From: Desulfobacteraceae bacterium
GTDB lineage: Bacteria; Desulfobacterota; Desulfobacteria; Desulfobacterales; Desulfosarcinaceae
NCBI GenBank assembly: GCA_013003715.1
Contig: JABDIN010000080.1
Span: 1-64,000, forward strand
Direction: 5' to 3'
DNA: 64,000 bases
A program made the position numbers and the translations under genes. The number at the start of each line of letters is the position of its first letter. Within the stretch, counting starts at the first letter, position 1. This document shows positions 1 to 8,249 of the stretch, one piece after another. A model generated the notes under the pieces. It did no database searches, had not been told where the DNA came from, and was given only the letters and a program-made list of their open reading frames with translations.

Positions 1-323
1 TTTAACTGGACATGATCTATTGCTCAACATGAATCACCTCGCAATCAGCGTATGACAACTTAACAACGTATGTAATGACTTGGTCTTTTCCTGATTTATC
101 TTACTTGAACCTAGTTTGGACAACCGATTAGCCGTCTTATTTTACGTCTAAATAGCAGACGAATACGAACTAGACGGCTTAAAAGTCGTCTAGTTCCCCC
201 TATTTCCGATTTAGACGACTGTTTGGTCGTCTATTTTTTTTAATGTTCGTATATGATGATGGTCGTTGTGGAAAAACCTATCTCCAAGGTCGGTTCCTGG
301 AACCTACACTATAAAACGAGCTC
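1..323. other. Non-coding left edge with nested TAGACGAC hairpins
   Basis: No convincing gene is seen. The stretch holds two hairpins built from the same word. The first pairs 167-178 with 185-196 (one mismatch). The second, 212-233, is followed by a T run and is listed separately as a terminator. Partial copies of the word (GCCGTCT near 131, ACGTCTA near 144) also occur just upstream, so the region looks like a decayed or repeated hairpin element. Any gene that the terminator serves would lie left of the window. Confidence 0.5.
212..241 (+). terminator. Rho-independent terminator
   Basis: A perfect 8-bp stem (TAGACGAC at 212-219 with GTCGTCTA at 226-233) with a 6-nt loop is followed directly by eight T residues. 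No + strand gene is seen before it in the window, so it probably ends a transcript that enters from the left. Confidence 0.65.
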
Positions 324-572
324 TTATAGCCCAATAATCTGAAAATAAATCCTTCCGGCCATGCCTTGCTTTCCGATGGCAGCGTCAACGATATTGCGCA
401 GTGACGTGATGACCTTTCCCTTTTTGCCGATCAAAAGGCCATTGTCTTCTTTTGCAATATTCAATTCAATCAACGTCACCTGGCTGCTTTTTACTTCATT
501 GATTTGGATCTGTTCAGGATGGTCAACGATCTGTTCAACGATATTGCGGACTATAATTGAAATAGAATCCAT
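324..572 (-). CDS. khpA: KH-domain RNA-binding protein, KhpA family
   Basis: An 82-residue protein that fits the single-KH-domain KhpA (YlqC) family in length and motif. The GxxG loop is visible as GKKGKV near residues 49-54, preceded by the acidic and hydrophobic strand IELNIAKEDNGLLI. KhpA proteins bind RNA, often with KhpB, and affect cell division, sRNA biology or translation in other bacteria. In many genomes khpA sits between rpsP and rimM. Here it stands alone beside a hairpin-rich stretch and a tRNA scar, so this may be a displaced or extra copy. A purine-rich site (AGGAGAC) lies just upstream of the ATG. The family call is firm; the cellular role is inferred. Confidence 0.85.
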   Translation of the reverse strand: MDSISIIVRNIVEQIVDHPEQIQINEVKSSQVTLIELNIAKEDNGLLIGKKGKVITSLRNIVDAAIGKQGMAGRIYFQIIGL

Positions 573-1173
573 TTTAACTGTCTCCTTAGCGTTTACCGAA
601 CATTAACGATCAACAATGTAACTCTGTAGAGGGTAGCGGGAAGATATCTATTATTAATTCAATGTGCTGGGGTTTGTCAAAGCAGATTTTTTACAGATTT
701 TTGATTGAAATCATTTTATAGTAAAATTTTGACCTTTAATATATGATCATTTTGAACAGTTTTTTTGACATCCCTTCCCTAATGCATTACAGTCAAAATA
801 TTGAATCGTAGGTACCACGTGGTCCCCTTGCATACTAATTTATTATTGTAATTTCAGATAGAAAGAAGTGGGCCCTATAACTCTTAATCAGTAGGTTGAA
901 GGTTCGATTCCTTCACGGCCCACCATTCTTAAATTGCTCACCTCCGGCGGAAAATAATCTCACTTAACGGCAGATAATTCGCTTCTTGCATAAAAATTGC
1001 AGTATCTCCTTCTTTTTATATGAATATAAGGTGCAGCTTAACCCTGAAGTAACATTCATCTCCATTCAACTGATGTTTTCCAGCTTTGCTGCCAACGCCA
1101 TCAGGGTGCTACAAAAGAGACAATAATCCCGGATCGATCAAGGGGTTTCCATACTTGACCAAAGGACATGCCC
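573..1173. other. 600-bp non-coding stretch with tRNA scar
   Basis: AT-rich sequence separating the minus-strand khpA from the + strand signalling cluster. The only recognisable element is the tRNA-Lys fragment at 881-925. No integrase or second tRNA is seen. The promoter of the histidine kinase gene should lie between about 1000 and 1160, but no clear sigma70 or sigma54 box could be picked by eye. Confidence 0.5.
881..925 (+). pseudogene. 3' half of tRNA-Lys(CTT), likely integration scar
   Basis: From 881 the sequence reads as the 3' part of a tRNA. An anticodon loop CTCTTAA (881-887) carries anticodon CTT, followed by the 3' anticodon stem, a variable loop, a T arm (GAAGG, loop TTCGATT, CCTTC, 898-914), acceptor strand ACGGCCC, discriminator A and an encoded CCA (923-925). 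The D arm and the 5' anticodon stem are absent. Only GGGCC at 870-874 could be left of the 5' acceptor, about 27 nt short of a full gene. Integrative elements that use tRNA genes leave exactly such 3' halves at one end. No integrase is in the window. Internal deletion of a resident tRNA gene is the alternative. Confidence 0.75.
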
Positions 1174-3624
1174 ATGAGCCGGAATCCTGATCGTGCCGGT
1201 GCTGTCAGCGGTTCAATCTTAGTCGTTGATGATGATAAAGCGCTCTGTCATTTGTACCGGGAACAACTTGAGCGCCAAGGTTTTGACGTTGTCACCGCAT
1301 TGAGCTATCAGACGGCATTAGAATGCCTGAAGACACATGAGTTCGAAACCATCCTCAGCGATATTATGATTGGCGATCACAGTGGCATCGATCTTCTTAA
1401 ATACTGTGTATCCGCCGTACCGGATGTTCCCGTCCTCTTGATCACAGGCGTTCCATCTCTAGAAACGGCGGTGGAAGCCCTTAAGCTTGGTGCATACGAT
1501 TATCTGGCCAAACCAGTGGTGAAAAACGAACTGGTCCAATCCATACGGCGGGCAGTTGAAGTTTATAAACTCAGGAAGGAAAAAAAACATGTAGAATCGG
1601 AGAATGAAAAATACCGCAATCAACTGGAAAAACTGGTGACCGTCAGAACCAAAAAGCTCAAGGAACAAAATGAGTTTCTTGAAAATGTTGTCGAGTCGCT
1701 AACCCATCCATTTTATGTCATCGATGTTAAAAGCCGTCAGGTGGTGATGGCCAACTCCGCTGCCGAATTTGGCGAATTACACCTGAACAATACGTGCCAT
1801 TTACTTACACATAAGCGACACACACCTTGCAGCGACACCGGTCACCAGTGCCCGCTGGATACGGTCGTCAGGACCGGCAAACCGGCCGTGGTGGATCACA
1901 TGCATATCGATTCACAAGGTGGCAAGCAGCATGCGGAAATCCACGGCTACCCCATACTGGACAAGTATGGAAACGTAGTCCAGATGATCGAATACGCACT
2001 GGATGTAACGGATCGTAAAAAGGCGGAAAATGAACTGGTTCGACGTGGCAAGATTCTGGAGTGCGCCCGATATGCCGCAGAAACCTGCCTGAAAACGAGC
2101 AATTGGGAAGAAATAATCCATCAGGTATTAAAACGCATCGGCAAAACCATTGATGTCAGCCGTGTCTATATCATTGAAAATGCCGCCGCAACGACTGACA
2201 AGAGCATCGCACCGCGACATGAGTGGACCAATACGGGAATAATTCCCAAAAGTACTGTAATGGGTGAAAAGGATGCTGTGTCATATGCGGCGGGATTCAA
2301 AAAATGGTGTGCGTCTTTAAAAAGGGGAGCGCTGGTGCAAGGATCACAGGATGACTTTCACGGCACCGAACGTTCCATTCTGATATCCCACAAAACACTG
2401 TCCACCGTCATGGTGGGTATTTTTGTCAAGCATACACACTGGGGGTGTATCGGCTTCGATGAGTGCCGGACCGAACGGCAATGGTCACCGGCGGAAATCA
2501 ATGCACTCAAGGTAATTGCCCAAACACTTGGTGCCGCCATTTATCACGATGTTCAGAACAAGGAGCGCAGCCGTCTCGCCACCGCCATAAAGCAGTCGGC
2601 TGACAGCATCATCATCATGAACCCGGAGGGAGTGGTCGAATATGTAAATCCGGCATATGAGTCGATCACCGGCTACCATCGAGAGGCTGTACTGGGCAGC
2701 TCTTCACCACTGTTGGATAAGAGCGGGGGCAGCCACGAGAACCATGATGAAATATGGCATCAACTGCAACAAGGACACGTGTGGCACGGGTGTCTCAACA
2801 ATAAAAAAAAGGATGGTACATTATTAAAAGAGGAAGCGACCATTTCTCCGGTAAAGGATGACAAGGGCAACATCATCAATTATGTGGCCATCCAGAGGGA
2901 TATCACCGAACGCCAGCAGCTGGAATCAATCGCCGAGGCGGCCAACCTGATGGATAATCTGGGATACATCTTTGCCGGTATCCGTCACGAAATCGGCAAT
3001 CCCTTGAACTCCATCAAAATGGCCTTGACCGTGTTATATAAAAATATAAAGATTTATCCCCTGCATACCACCACTGAATTTCTGGAACGTACCCTCGGTG
3101 AAGTGGCCCGGATGGAATATCTCCTGAAGGCATTCAAAAATTTCAGCCTTTATGAAAGTCCGGAAATTCAAACGGTCAATATCCGGGATTTCATCACCAA
3201 ATTCATTGCGCTGGTACAGGATGATTTCAATCGCGCCGGCATCGAATTGACCACGAGAATGCCACGCCATCACCGGTATTGTTATGGCGATCCCCGTATG
3301 CTTCATCAGGTGTTGCTGAATCTTTACACGAATGCAGCAGATGCATTGGAAAAATCAGAGAATCCCGGGATCGTCACCGAAATTAGGGACGCCGGCGGAT
3401 ATATCACCATCGATGTAACGGACAACGGATGCGGTATTTCAAAATCGGAAAAAGCGCGTATATTCACCCCTTTTTACACCACCAAAGCCCGCGGAACCGG
3501 ATTGGGATTGGTGATTGTGAAAAAAATGCTGATTAAAATGAATGCCGGAATTGAGATGATTTCAGAAAAAAATACCGGCACAACCGTTTCCATCAAACTG
3601 CCGGAGGCGATGGCCGATGAATGA
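1174..3624 (+). CDS. REC-PAS-GAF-PAS sensor histidine kinase
   Basis: A soluble multidomain kinase with no membrane segment. From the N-terminus: a receiver domain (acidic pocket VVDDDK, phosphoacceptor Asp near 65 in SDIM, Lys in AKPV), a short coiled coil (about 135-165), a PAS domain (about 170-285), a GAF-like domain (about 300-455), a second PAS (about 470-585), and a kinase core with His near 607 (RHEIGNPLNS), an N box (LYTNAADAL) and ATP-lid motifs DNGCGIS and GTGLGL. The N-terminal receiver makes it a phosphorelay intermediate that probably takes signals from another kinase. The ATG at 1174 is preferred over 1168 because AAAGGA at 1161 sits 7 nt from it but only 1 nt from 1168. The stop overlaps the next gene by 8 nt, which points to a dedicated kinase-regulator pair. 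Confidence 0.9.
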   Translation: MSRNPDRAGAVSGSILVVDDDKALCHLYREQLERQGFDVVTALSYQTALECLKTHEFETILSDIMIGDHSGIDLLKYCVSAVPDVPVLLITGVPSLETAVEALKLGAYDYLAKPVVKNELVQSIRRAVEVYKLRKEKKHVESENEKYRNQLEKLVTVRTKKLKEQNEFLENVVESLTHPFYVIDVKSRQVVMANSAAEFGELHLNNTCHLLTHKRHTPCSDTGHQCPLDTVVRTGKPAVVDHMHIDSQGGKQHAEIHGYPILDKYGNVVQMIEYALDVTDRKKAENELVRRGKILECARYAAETCLKTSNWEEIIHQVLKRIGKTIDVSRVYIIENAAATTDKSIAPRHEWTNTGIIPKSTVMGEKDAVSYAAGFKKWCASLKRGALVQGSQDDFHGTERSILISHKTLSTVMVGIFVKHTHWGCIGFDECRTERQWSPAEINALKVIAQTLGAAIYHDVQNKERSRLATAIKQSADSIIIMNPEGVVEYVNPAYESITGYHREAVLGSSSPLLDKSGGSHENHDEIWHQLQQGHVWHGCLNNKKKDGTLLKEEATISPVKDDKGNIINYVAIQRDITERQQLESIAEAANLMDNLGYIFAGIRHEIGNPLNSIKMALTVLYKNIKIYPLHTTTEFLERTLGEVARMEYLLKAFKNFSLYESPEIQTVNIRDFITKFIALVQDDFNRAGIELTTRMPRHHRYCYGDPRMLHQVLLNLYTNAADALEKSENPGIVTEIRDAGGYITIDVTDNGCGISKSEKARIFTPFYTTKARGTGLGLVIVKKMLIKMNAGIEMISEKNTGTTVSIKLPEAMADE

Positions 3625-5011
3625 GTCAATAACGAAACGTACACTTCTCATTATCGATGATGACCAACTGATGTGCGACACCATCATTCAGGGACTGGAC
3701 CTTCCTGGACTGAACATCATGAAAGCCCACAAAGGAAACAAGGGGGTCGACCTCTGCGCGGAGTGCCAGGTGGATGTAGTGTTACTGGATCAGAAATTAC
3801 CGGACGGGGACGGTGTTGACCTCTGTTCTCAGATCTTATCTTACAACGATCAATGCAAGATCATTTTCATTACCGCCTATCCAAGTTTCGAAAACGCGGT
3901 GGAGGCAATAAAGGCGGGTGCCCATGATTATGTCTCAAAACCGTTTGAACTTGAAGAAATAAAATTGTCGGTGCAAAAGGCGGTCCGTGCCATCGATCTG
4001 GAACGTGTGGCGCATTTTCAACAATACAATACCGACCTGGAAAAAAAGGGAAACGTCCTGGTGGGTGCCGGTGGTTCTCTCAACAATGTCTGGCAATTGA
4101 TAAATCTGGCTGCGGAAAACCGTGCCCCGGTGCTCATCACCGGGGAAACCGGAGTCGGCAAAGGTGTGGTGGCCAAACTCATCCATGCCAAAAGTTGTGA
4201 TGTATCTTCTTCGTTTATCAGCGTTAATTGTGCCGCCCTGCCTGACAATCTGATCGAATCCGAATTATTCGGGTATGAAAAAGGTGCCTTTACCGGCGCG
4301 GAAGGTGCAAAAAAAGGATTGTTCGAACTGGCTGAAGGCGGCAGCTTATTTTTAGACGAGCTGGGCGAGTTGCCCATACACCTCCAGTCCAAACTATTGG
4401 GTGTTCTGGATGACAGGAAACTGCGAAGAATTGGCGGCAGGCAGACCCGACATGTGAATACCCGGGTGATCGCCGCCACGAACGTGGATCTGGACAATTC
4501 TATAAAAACCGGCAAATTCCGAAATGATTTATACTACCGGCTCAGTGTCATTCTCATCCATATCCCCCCCCTGCAGTCACGTATCGCTGACATACCCCAG
4601 CTATGCGGGCATTTCATTCACAAAATCGCACCCGACCATGATATTTCTCTCGCAAATGATGAAATGGAAAAACTCAAACAATACGACTGGCCGGGCAATG
4701 TGCGGGAACTGAGAAATATTATCGAACGATCCATTATTATCCGGAAATCCCCGGAAATATTCCCGTCAAAGCTGCTGAATACCAACCACAGTGCCGCAGA
4801 ATACAATACGCTCCCGCCTTTGGGTGAATCCAATGATCTGATTGCATTGCGCGAACTTGAAGAGAGGCACATAAAATTCACTTTAAATCGCCTGAACCAA
4901 AACCACACACAGGCCGCCCGCAGTCTCGGTATTTCCCGATCAACCCTGCTGCGCAAAATGAAATCGTTTGAATCACCCAACCCATCGGAAACAAATACCG
5001 CGTCAAAATAG
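3617..5011 (+). CDS. Sigma54-dependent response regulator, NtrC family
   Basis: A 464-residue activator with the classic three parts. The receiver (about 8-125) has its Asp near 58 in LLDQKLPDG. The AAA+ domain (about 145-375) shows Walker A GETGVGKG, the sigma54-contacting loop GAFTGA, Walker B GSLFLDE and an arginine-finger region. A C-terminal Fis-type helix-turn-helix follows (about 415-455, AARSLGISRSTLLRKM). It should drive transcription from -24/-12 promoters when phosphorylated by the overlapping upstream kinase. A 13-bp near-perfect dyad lies 7 bp after the stop codon and is a candidate binding site. No -24/-12 element was found by eye in front of the next gene. Confidence 0.93.
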   Translation: MNESITKRTLLIIDDDQLMCDTIIQGLDLPGLNIMKAHKGNKGVDLCAECQVDVVLLDQKLPDGDGVDLCSQILSYNDQCKIIFITAYPSFENAVEAIKAGAHDYVSKPFELEEIKLSVQKAVRAIDLERVAHFQQYNTDLEKKGNVLVGAGGSLNNVWQLINLAAENRAPVLITGETGVGKGVVAKLIHAKSCDVSSSFISVNCAALPDNLIESELFGYEKGAFTGAEGAKKGLFELAEGGSLFLDELGELPIHLQSKLLGVLDDRKLRRIGGRQTRHVNTRVIAATNVDLDNSIKTGKFRNDLYYRLSVILIHIPPLQSRIADIPQLCGHFIHKIAPDHDISLANDEMEKLKQYDWPGNVRELRNIIERSIIIRKSPEIFPSKLLNTNHSAAEYNTLPPLGESNDLIALRELEERHIKFTLNRLNQNHTQAARSLGISRSTLLRKMKSFESPNPSETNTASK

Positions 5012-5017
5012 AGCACT

Positions 5018-5046
5018 GTTCCAAAATAGGGCGCCTATTTTAGAAC
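5018..5046. promoter_or_regulatory. Inverted repeat GTTCYAAAATAGG, candidate activator site
   Basis: The arms at 5018-5030 and 5034-5046 are reverse complements with one mismatch in 13, around a 3-nt centre. No T run follows, so it is not a standard terminator. It lies between the sigma54 activator gene and the REC-roadblock gene, 114 bp before the latter's start, a distance typical of enhancer-like sites for NtrC-family proteins. That it is such a site is inference. Confidence 0.45.
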
Positions 5047-5159
5047 GGCCCGTGACGACTTTCACATATAAAACCGTAATTACTTGTTTTTATAGATTTT
5101 TATATAATGTATAAAACGGCATGATCATTGCTAAAGCCATTGGTAAGGAGATAACCGAC

Positions 5160-6359
5160 ATGGACAGGGTTCTGATTGTTGATGATGAAAAATCTTTGTT
5201 GCTCAGCCTCGAGGCCGGCCTGACAGACTATCATGACCGGTTTACGCTTTTCACCGCCGAAAATGGTAAGGATGCGCTGGAAATCCTCGAGAGCAAGCGT
5301 ATTGACCTGGTGGTCACTGATTTGAGAATGCCGGTGATGGATGGCTTTGAACTTCTCGCCAAACTTGCCTCGGATTTTCCATCCATACCCGCCATGGTTA
5401 TGACCGCATACGCAACACCGGAATCACAGCGAAAAATCCAGGATTTGAATAATATCCGCATCATTGAAAAACCGGTGGATTTTGATGAACTCACCCAGGC
5501 CATCCTCGAAAATCTCGAGATTATTAACCGGGGGGGATCGATCACCGGCATTTCGCTTCCCAACTTCATGGACCTGATTGAAAAAGAGGAAAAAACCTGC
5601 CTGCTGGAAATCCTGAAGAACACTAAATCCATTGGCCTCTTGTTCTTTAACAAAGGGCAGATATGGGACGCCGTGTGTGGTAAAACCAATGGTGAAGCCG
5701 CTGTATTCAACCTCCTTGCTAAAGAGGATGTTCAGATCAGTTTCAGAAATCTGCCAAAAAAAAAGATTAAGAGAAGGATAAACGCCAATCTGATATCCCT
5801 CCTACTGGAAAGTGCCAGACGCATCGACGAAGAAAATGATACCGAAACCCAAGAGGCAATATCGGATCAAAAGGACGCCAAAAATAATGAAGTAAACACC
5901 GGGGGTGATGAGGATCCGGGCGAAGCTGAACCGGTCGTACCCCTGTCAACTAAAGGAGAGGAAAAAATGTCACAAATTGAAGAAGTATTGGAAAAGTTTC
6001 GCGACGTCGAAGGTTTTCAGGCTGTGGGTGTATTTTCACCCCAGGGTGAAATGGTATCCCAGGTGAATGCATCCGGTTTGGAAATCGCCGAATTGGGTGC
6101 ATTGGCGAATGATGTGCTGTTAAAGGCACAAAAAGCGACCGAGATCATGGGTGTCGGGCGTGGACAACTGGTTCATGTGGAAGCGCCAAAAGCTCACCTA
6201 ATCGCGCGCTGCTTGAACGAAGCCACCGATTTTGCGGCCAATAGTGAAGGCAGGGCCCACATACACATGGTGCTCGCCATATCCAAAGAAGGCAATCTGG
6301 CCATGGGAAAAATGAAATTGGCGAGCATCATTCAGGAACTTGCCCAGTACTTCAGATAA
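5160..6359 (+). CDS. Receiver-DUF4388-roadblock/LC7 protein
   Basis: A 399-residue signalling protein. The N-terminal receiver (about 1-120) has its phosphoacceptor Asp near 54 (TDLRMP) and Lys in EKPV. The middle (about 130-220) matches DUF4388 (PATAN-like), a domain often fused to receivers. An acidic linker (about 225-265) leads to a C-terminal roadblock/LC7 domain of about 130 residues. Roadblock proteins of the MglB type act on small Ras-like GTPases, but no GTPase gene is in the window. The start at 5160 is chosen over 5121 because AAGGAG at 5145 is 9 nt upstream and the receiver begins there. A second strong ribosome site inside the gene, before Met at 5967, could make the roadblock domain separately. 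Confidence 0.85.
   Translation: MDRVLIVDDEKSLLLSLEAGLTDYHDRFTLFTAENGKDALEILESKRIDLVVTDLRMPVMDGFELLAKLASDFPSIPAMVMTAYATPESQRKIQDLNNIRIIEKPVDFDELTQAILENLEIINRGGSITGISLPNFMDLIEKEEKTCLLEILKNTKSIGLLFFNKGQIWDAVCGKTNGEAAVFNLLAKEDVQISFRNLPKKKIKRRINANLISLLLESARRIDEENDTETQEAISDQKDAKNNEVNTGGDEDPGEAEPVVPLSTKGEEKMSQIEEVLEKFRDVEGFQAVGVFSPQGEMVSQVNASGLEIAELGALANDVLLKAQKATEIMGVGRGQLVHVEAPKAHLIARCLNEATDFAANSEGRAHIHMVLAISKEGNLAMGKMKLASIIQELAQYFR
5953..5969 (+). promoter_or_regulatory. Internal ribosome binding site and in-frame ATG
   Basis: AAAGGAGAGG starting at 5952 is followed by an ATG at 5967, in frame with the surrounding gene and exactly at the start of the roadblock domain (MSQIEEVLEK). The spacing suits efficient initiation. 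It would yield a free protein of 130 residues alongside the full-length receiver fusion. This may be the leftover start of a once separate roadblock gene or a working internal start. Confidence 0.55.
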
Positions 6360-6378
6360 CACTGATCCATTGATTTTA

Positions 6379-6411
6379 CCGGCGGCAGTGCGATTTTGGA
6401 ACTGCCGCCGG
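6379..6411 (+). terminator. Perfect 11-bp intercistronic hairpin
   Basis: CCGGCGGCAGT at 6379-6389 pairs exactly with 6401-6411 across an 11-nt loop. Only a weak T stretch follows (CGATTTGTC). It sits between the roadblock and PHP genes and may be a weak terminator or an mRNA-stabilising stem that lowers expression of the downstream genes. Confidence 0.5.
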
Positions 6412-6424
6412 CGATTTGTCCACT

Positions 6425-7114
6425 ATGTCCACAATGACCGACGCAAGTCACAAGTTGATCCAACCCAAACCATATGATCCAGAATATTGTATCGATCTGC
6501 ATGTGCACACCAACCGGTATTCACCGTGTGCGGAATCACTCGATCCGGCGATGATCCACCGTCAAATGACGGCAACCCGCATCCAGGGCGTGGTGATCAC
6601 TGAGCATGACCGGCTCTGGTCACGTTCGGAAATTCATAAACTCAATAAAAATCTGGTCAATAGGCGTATCTATCGCGGTGTTGAAATCACCAGCATCAAT
6701 GGCCATTTTATCGTTATCGGTCTGGAAAACCTGGAAGGAATCAAACCCGGTATATCGATCTTCGAACTCCTGAATGTAACCCGACAAAAAAATGCCGCAG
6801 TGATCCTGGCGCACCACCACCTGAATTATTCCCAGACATCAGCACCGATTGATATGAAGCGCGCACCAAAAGACATCGACGCCATAGAGGTCGCCAGTAC
6901 AGCGACAACCGGCGAAAACTGTTTTGAAGCGGAAAAAATCGCCGGCATCCACGGGTGGGCAAAGGTTGCCGGCAGCGATGCCCATACGCTGGAAAAAGTG
7001 GGTTCATATTGTACGGGTTTTCGACAACTGCCGGACACTGAACTGGAACTTGCCGCGATGATCAAAGCGGGCCTGTGCATACCACATAACGACCACAGAC
7101 GATACCATGGGTGA
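6425..7114 (+). CDS. PHP-domain phosphoesterase
   Basis: A small PHP protein of about 229 residues. The metal-binding motifs of the family are all present in order: DLHVHT near the N-terminus, TEHD, the triple-His segment AHHH, and GSDAH near the C-terminus. PHP proteins hydrolyse phosphoester bonds using a cluster of metal ions; histidinol phosphatase and nucleotide or RNA phosphoesterases are relatives, but nothing here fixes the substrate. The start is uncertain: TTG 6416, ATG 6425 and ATG 6434 are all in frame and none has a clear Shine-Dalgarno site. It lies 3 bp before the ATPase gene, so the two are probably co-translated. Confidence 0.8.
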   Translation: MSTMTDASHKLIQPKPYDPEYCIDLHVHTNRYSPCAESLDPAMIHRQMTATRIQGVVITEHDRLWSRSEIHKLNKNLVNRRIYRGVEITSINGHFIVIGLENLEGIKPGISIFELLNVTRQKNAAVILAHHHLNYSQTSAPIDMKRAPKDIDAIEVASTATTGENCFEAEKIAGIHGWAKVAGSDAHTLEKVGSYCTGFRQLPDTELELAAMIKAGLCIPHNDHRRYHG

Positions 7115-7117
7115 TCC

Positions 7118-8089
7118 GTGTTATTATTTACCGATATATACACCGTGAAAAAAGCAATTGATTTCACGGACATCATATCGCGCGACACCATTGTGCCTGC
7201 AGAATGCCCACCGATGGAAAACTCACCCTACCGAGCCGGTTATGACTGGTTATTCCGGTACGAACGTAAACTGGCACGGTTTCTCGATCCATGGCTCGGA
7301 GAGTTCCGTCACGAACTCATCGGTGTCAACGGCATTCTCTGTGAAGCCTTATCCAACGCTTTCTGTCATGGTCATCGAAAAGACCCCACCCTGGCTATTC
7401 ACCTCAATGTATACCTGGGAACAAAGGGCTTGGTGTTGGAGGTCATCGATACCGGCAAGGGATTCAATGTTCAGCGGGTGGTGGATGCATGCGAGAAGGG
7501 GAAAGCTTATTACCATGTGGCCGGCAACGGCCTGCGATCGATGATGGCATCGGATAATTTTGCGGTATTTTTCAATCACACCGGAACCGCTTGTCACATC
7601 GTCAGGCTGCACAATGCGGACTACGGCTGTATAAAAAGAATCTCGCACCAAAGACCATTAAATGTCAGCGGCATCCATACAAGCGCCAATGGTAATCATA
7701 CCCGTAACACAGGAGAGGGTTCGATTACTGCCGACGGTAATCCCCCCCTATCCTGGGCCAATGCCGGTATCCTCGCCGGGATAAACGGCCGTGTAATTTC
7801 ATTCTACGGGATTCGGCCGAAAGCGGCCAACCGAATCGCAGGGTTTTGTATCGAATTGGTCCAACAAGCCATTGCGCTGTCCAGAACCCTGGAAACCGGC
7901 GATCCTGAACAACTCTGGATAGAAACCGATTCGCAATACATGCTCGTGTCCTACCCGGCAGACACGGACCGGATAATCATTGCCCTGCTGGATGAAAATG
8001 CAAATCCGGTCCATGCCCGATTTCATCTTCCGGAAATAATTGCTTTTCTAAACGACAATCATCCCCATCATACCGCACCCGGCAATTAA
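7118..8089 (+). CDS. GHKL ATPase, RsbW/anti-sigma-like
   Basis: A 323-residue protein whose first half is a HATPase_c fold. Visible motifs are the N box EALSNAFCHGH, G1 motif DTGKGF and G2 motif GNGLRSM. There is no dimerisation domain, His box or sensor, which resembles serine-kinase anti-sigma factors of the RsbW class more than a histidine kinase. The second half (about 190-320) is not recognised. The start is a GTG next to the previous stop with no strong ribosome site, so translation may depend on coupling; the first ATG lies near 7214, inside the conserved part. Its neighbours suggest it belongs to the same signalling circuit. An STAS-type partner is not seen. Confidence 0.7.
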   Translation: MLLFTDIYTVKKAIDFTDIISRDTIVPAECPPMENSPYRAGYDWLFRYERKLARFLDPWLGEFRHELIGVNGILCEALSNAFCHGHRKDPTLAIHLNVYLGTKGLVLEVIDTGKGFNVQRVVDACEKGKAYYHVAGNGLRSMMASDNFAVFFNHTGTACHIVRLHNADYGCIKRISHQRPLNVSGIHTSANGNHTRNTGEGSITADGNPPLSWANAGILAGINGRVISFYGIRPKAANRIAGFCIELVQQAIALSRTLETGDPEQLWIETDSQYMLVSYPADTDRIIIALLDENANPVHARFHLPEIIAFLNDNHPHHTAPGN

Positions 8090-8249
8090 AAAATCACGTT
8101 GACAGCCAATTGTGTTACTCGGCCGACCATGGTATTTATCCTCATTGAAATTCATGCAAGGAACATGATCCGGTACTATATTCAGGAATACGATTACCGG
8201 GATCCCCAAAATGTCAATTTACCGGACTTTGGATCAGAGGCGCTTGAAA

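Noticed and set aside
361-606. Open frame opposite khpA
   Set aside because: It is the antisense of a conserved KH-domain gene and has no family features.
4018-4515. Long minus-strand frame inside the sigma54 activator gene
   Set aside because: Composition is a Ser/Pro-rich antisense shadow of the conserved AAA+ domain.
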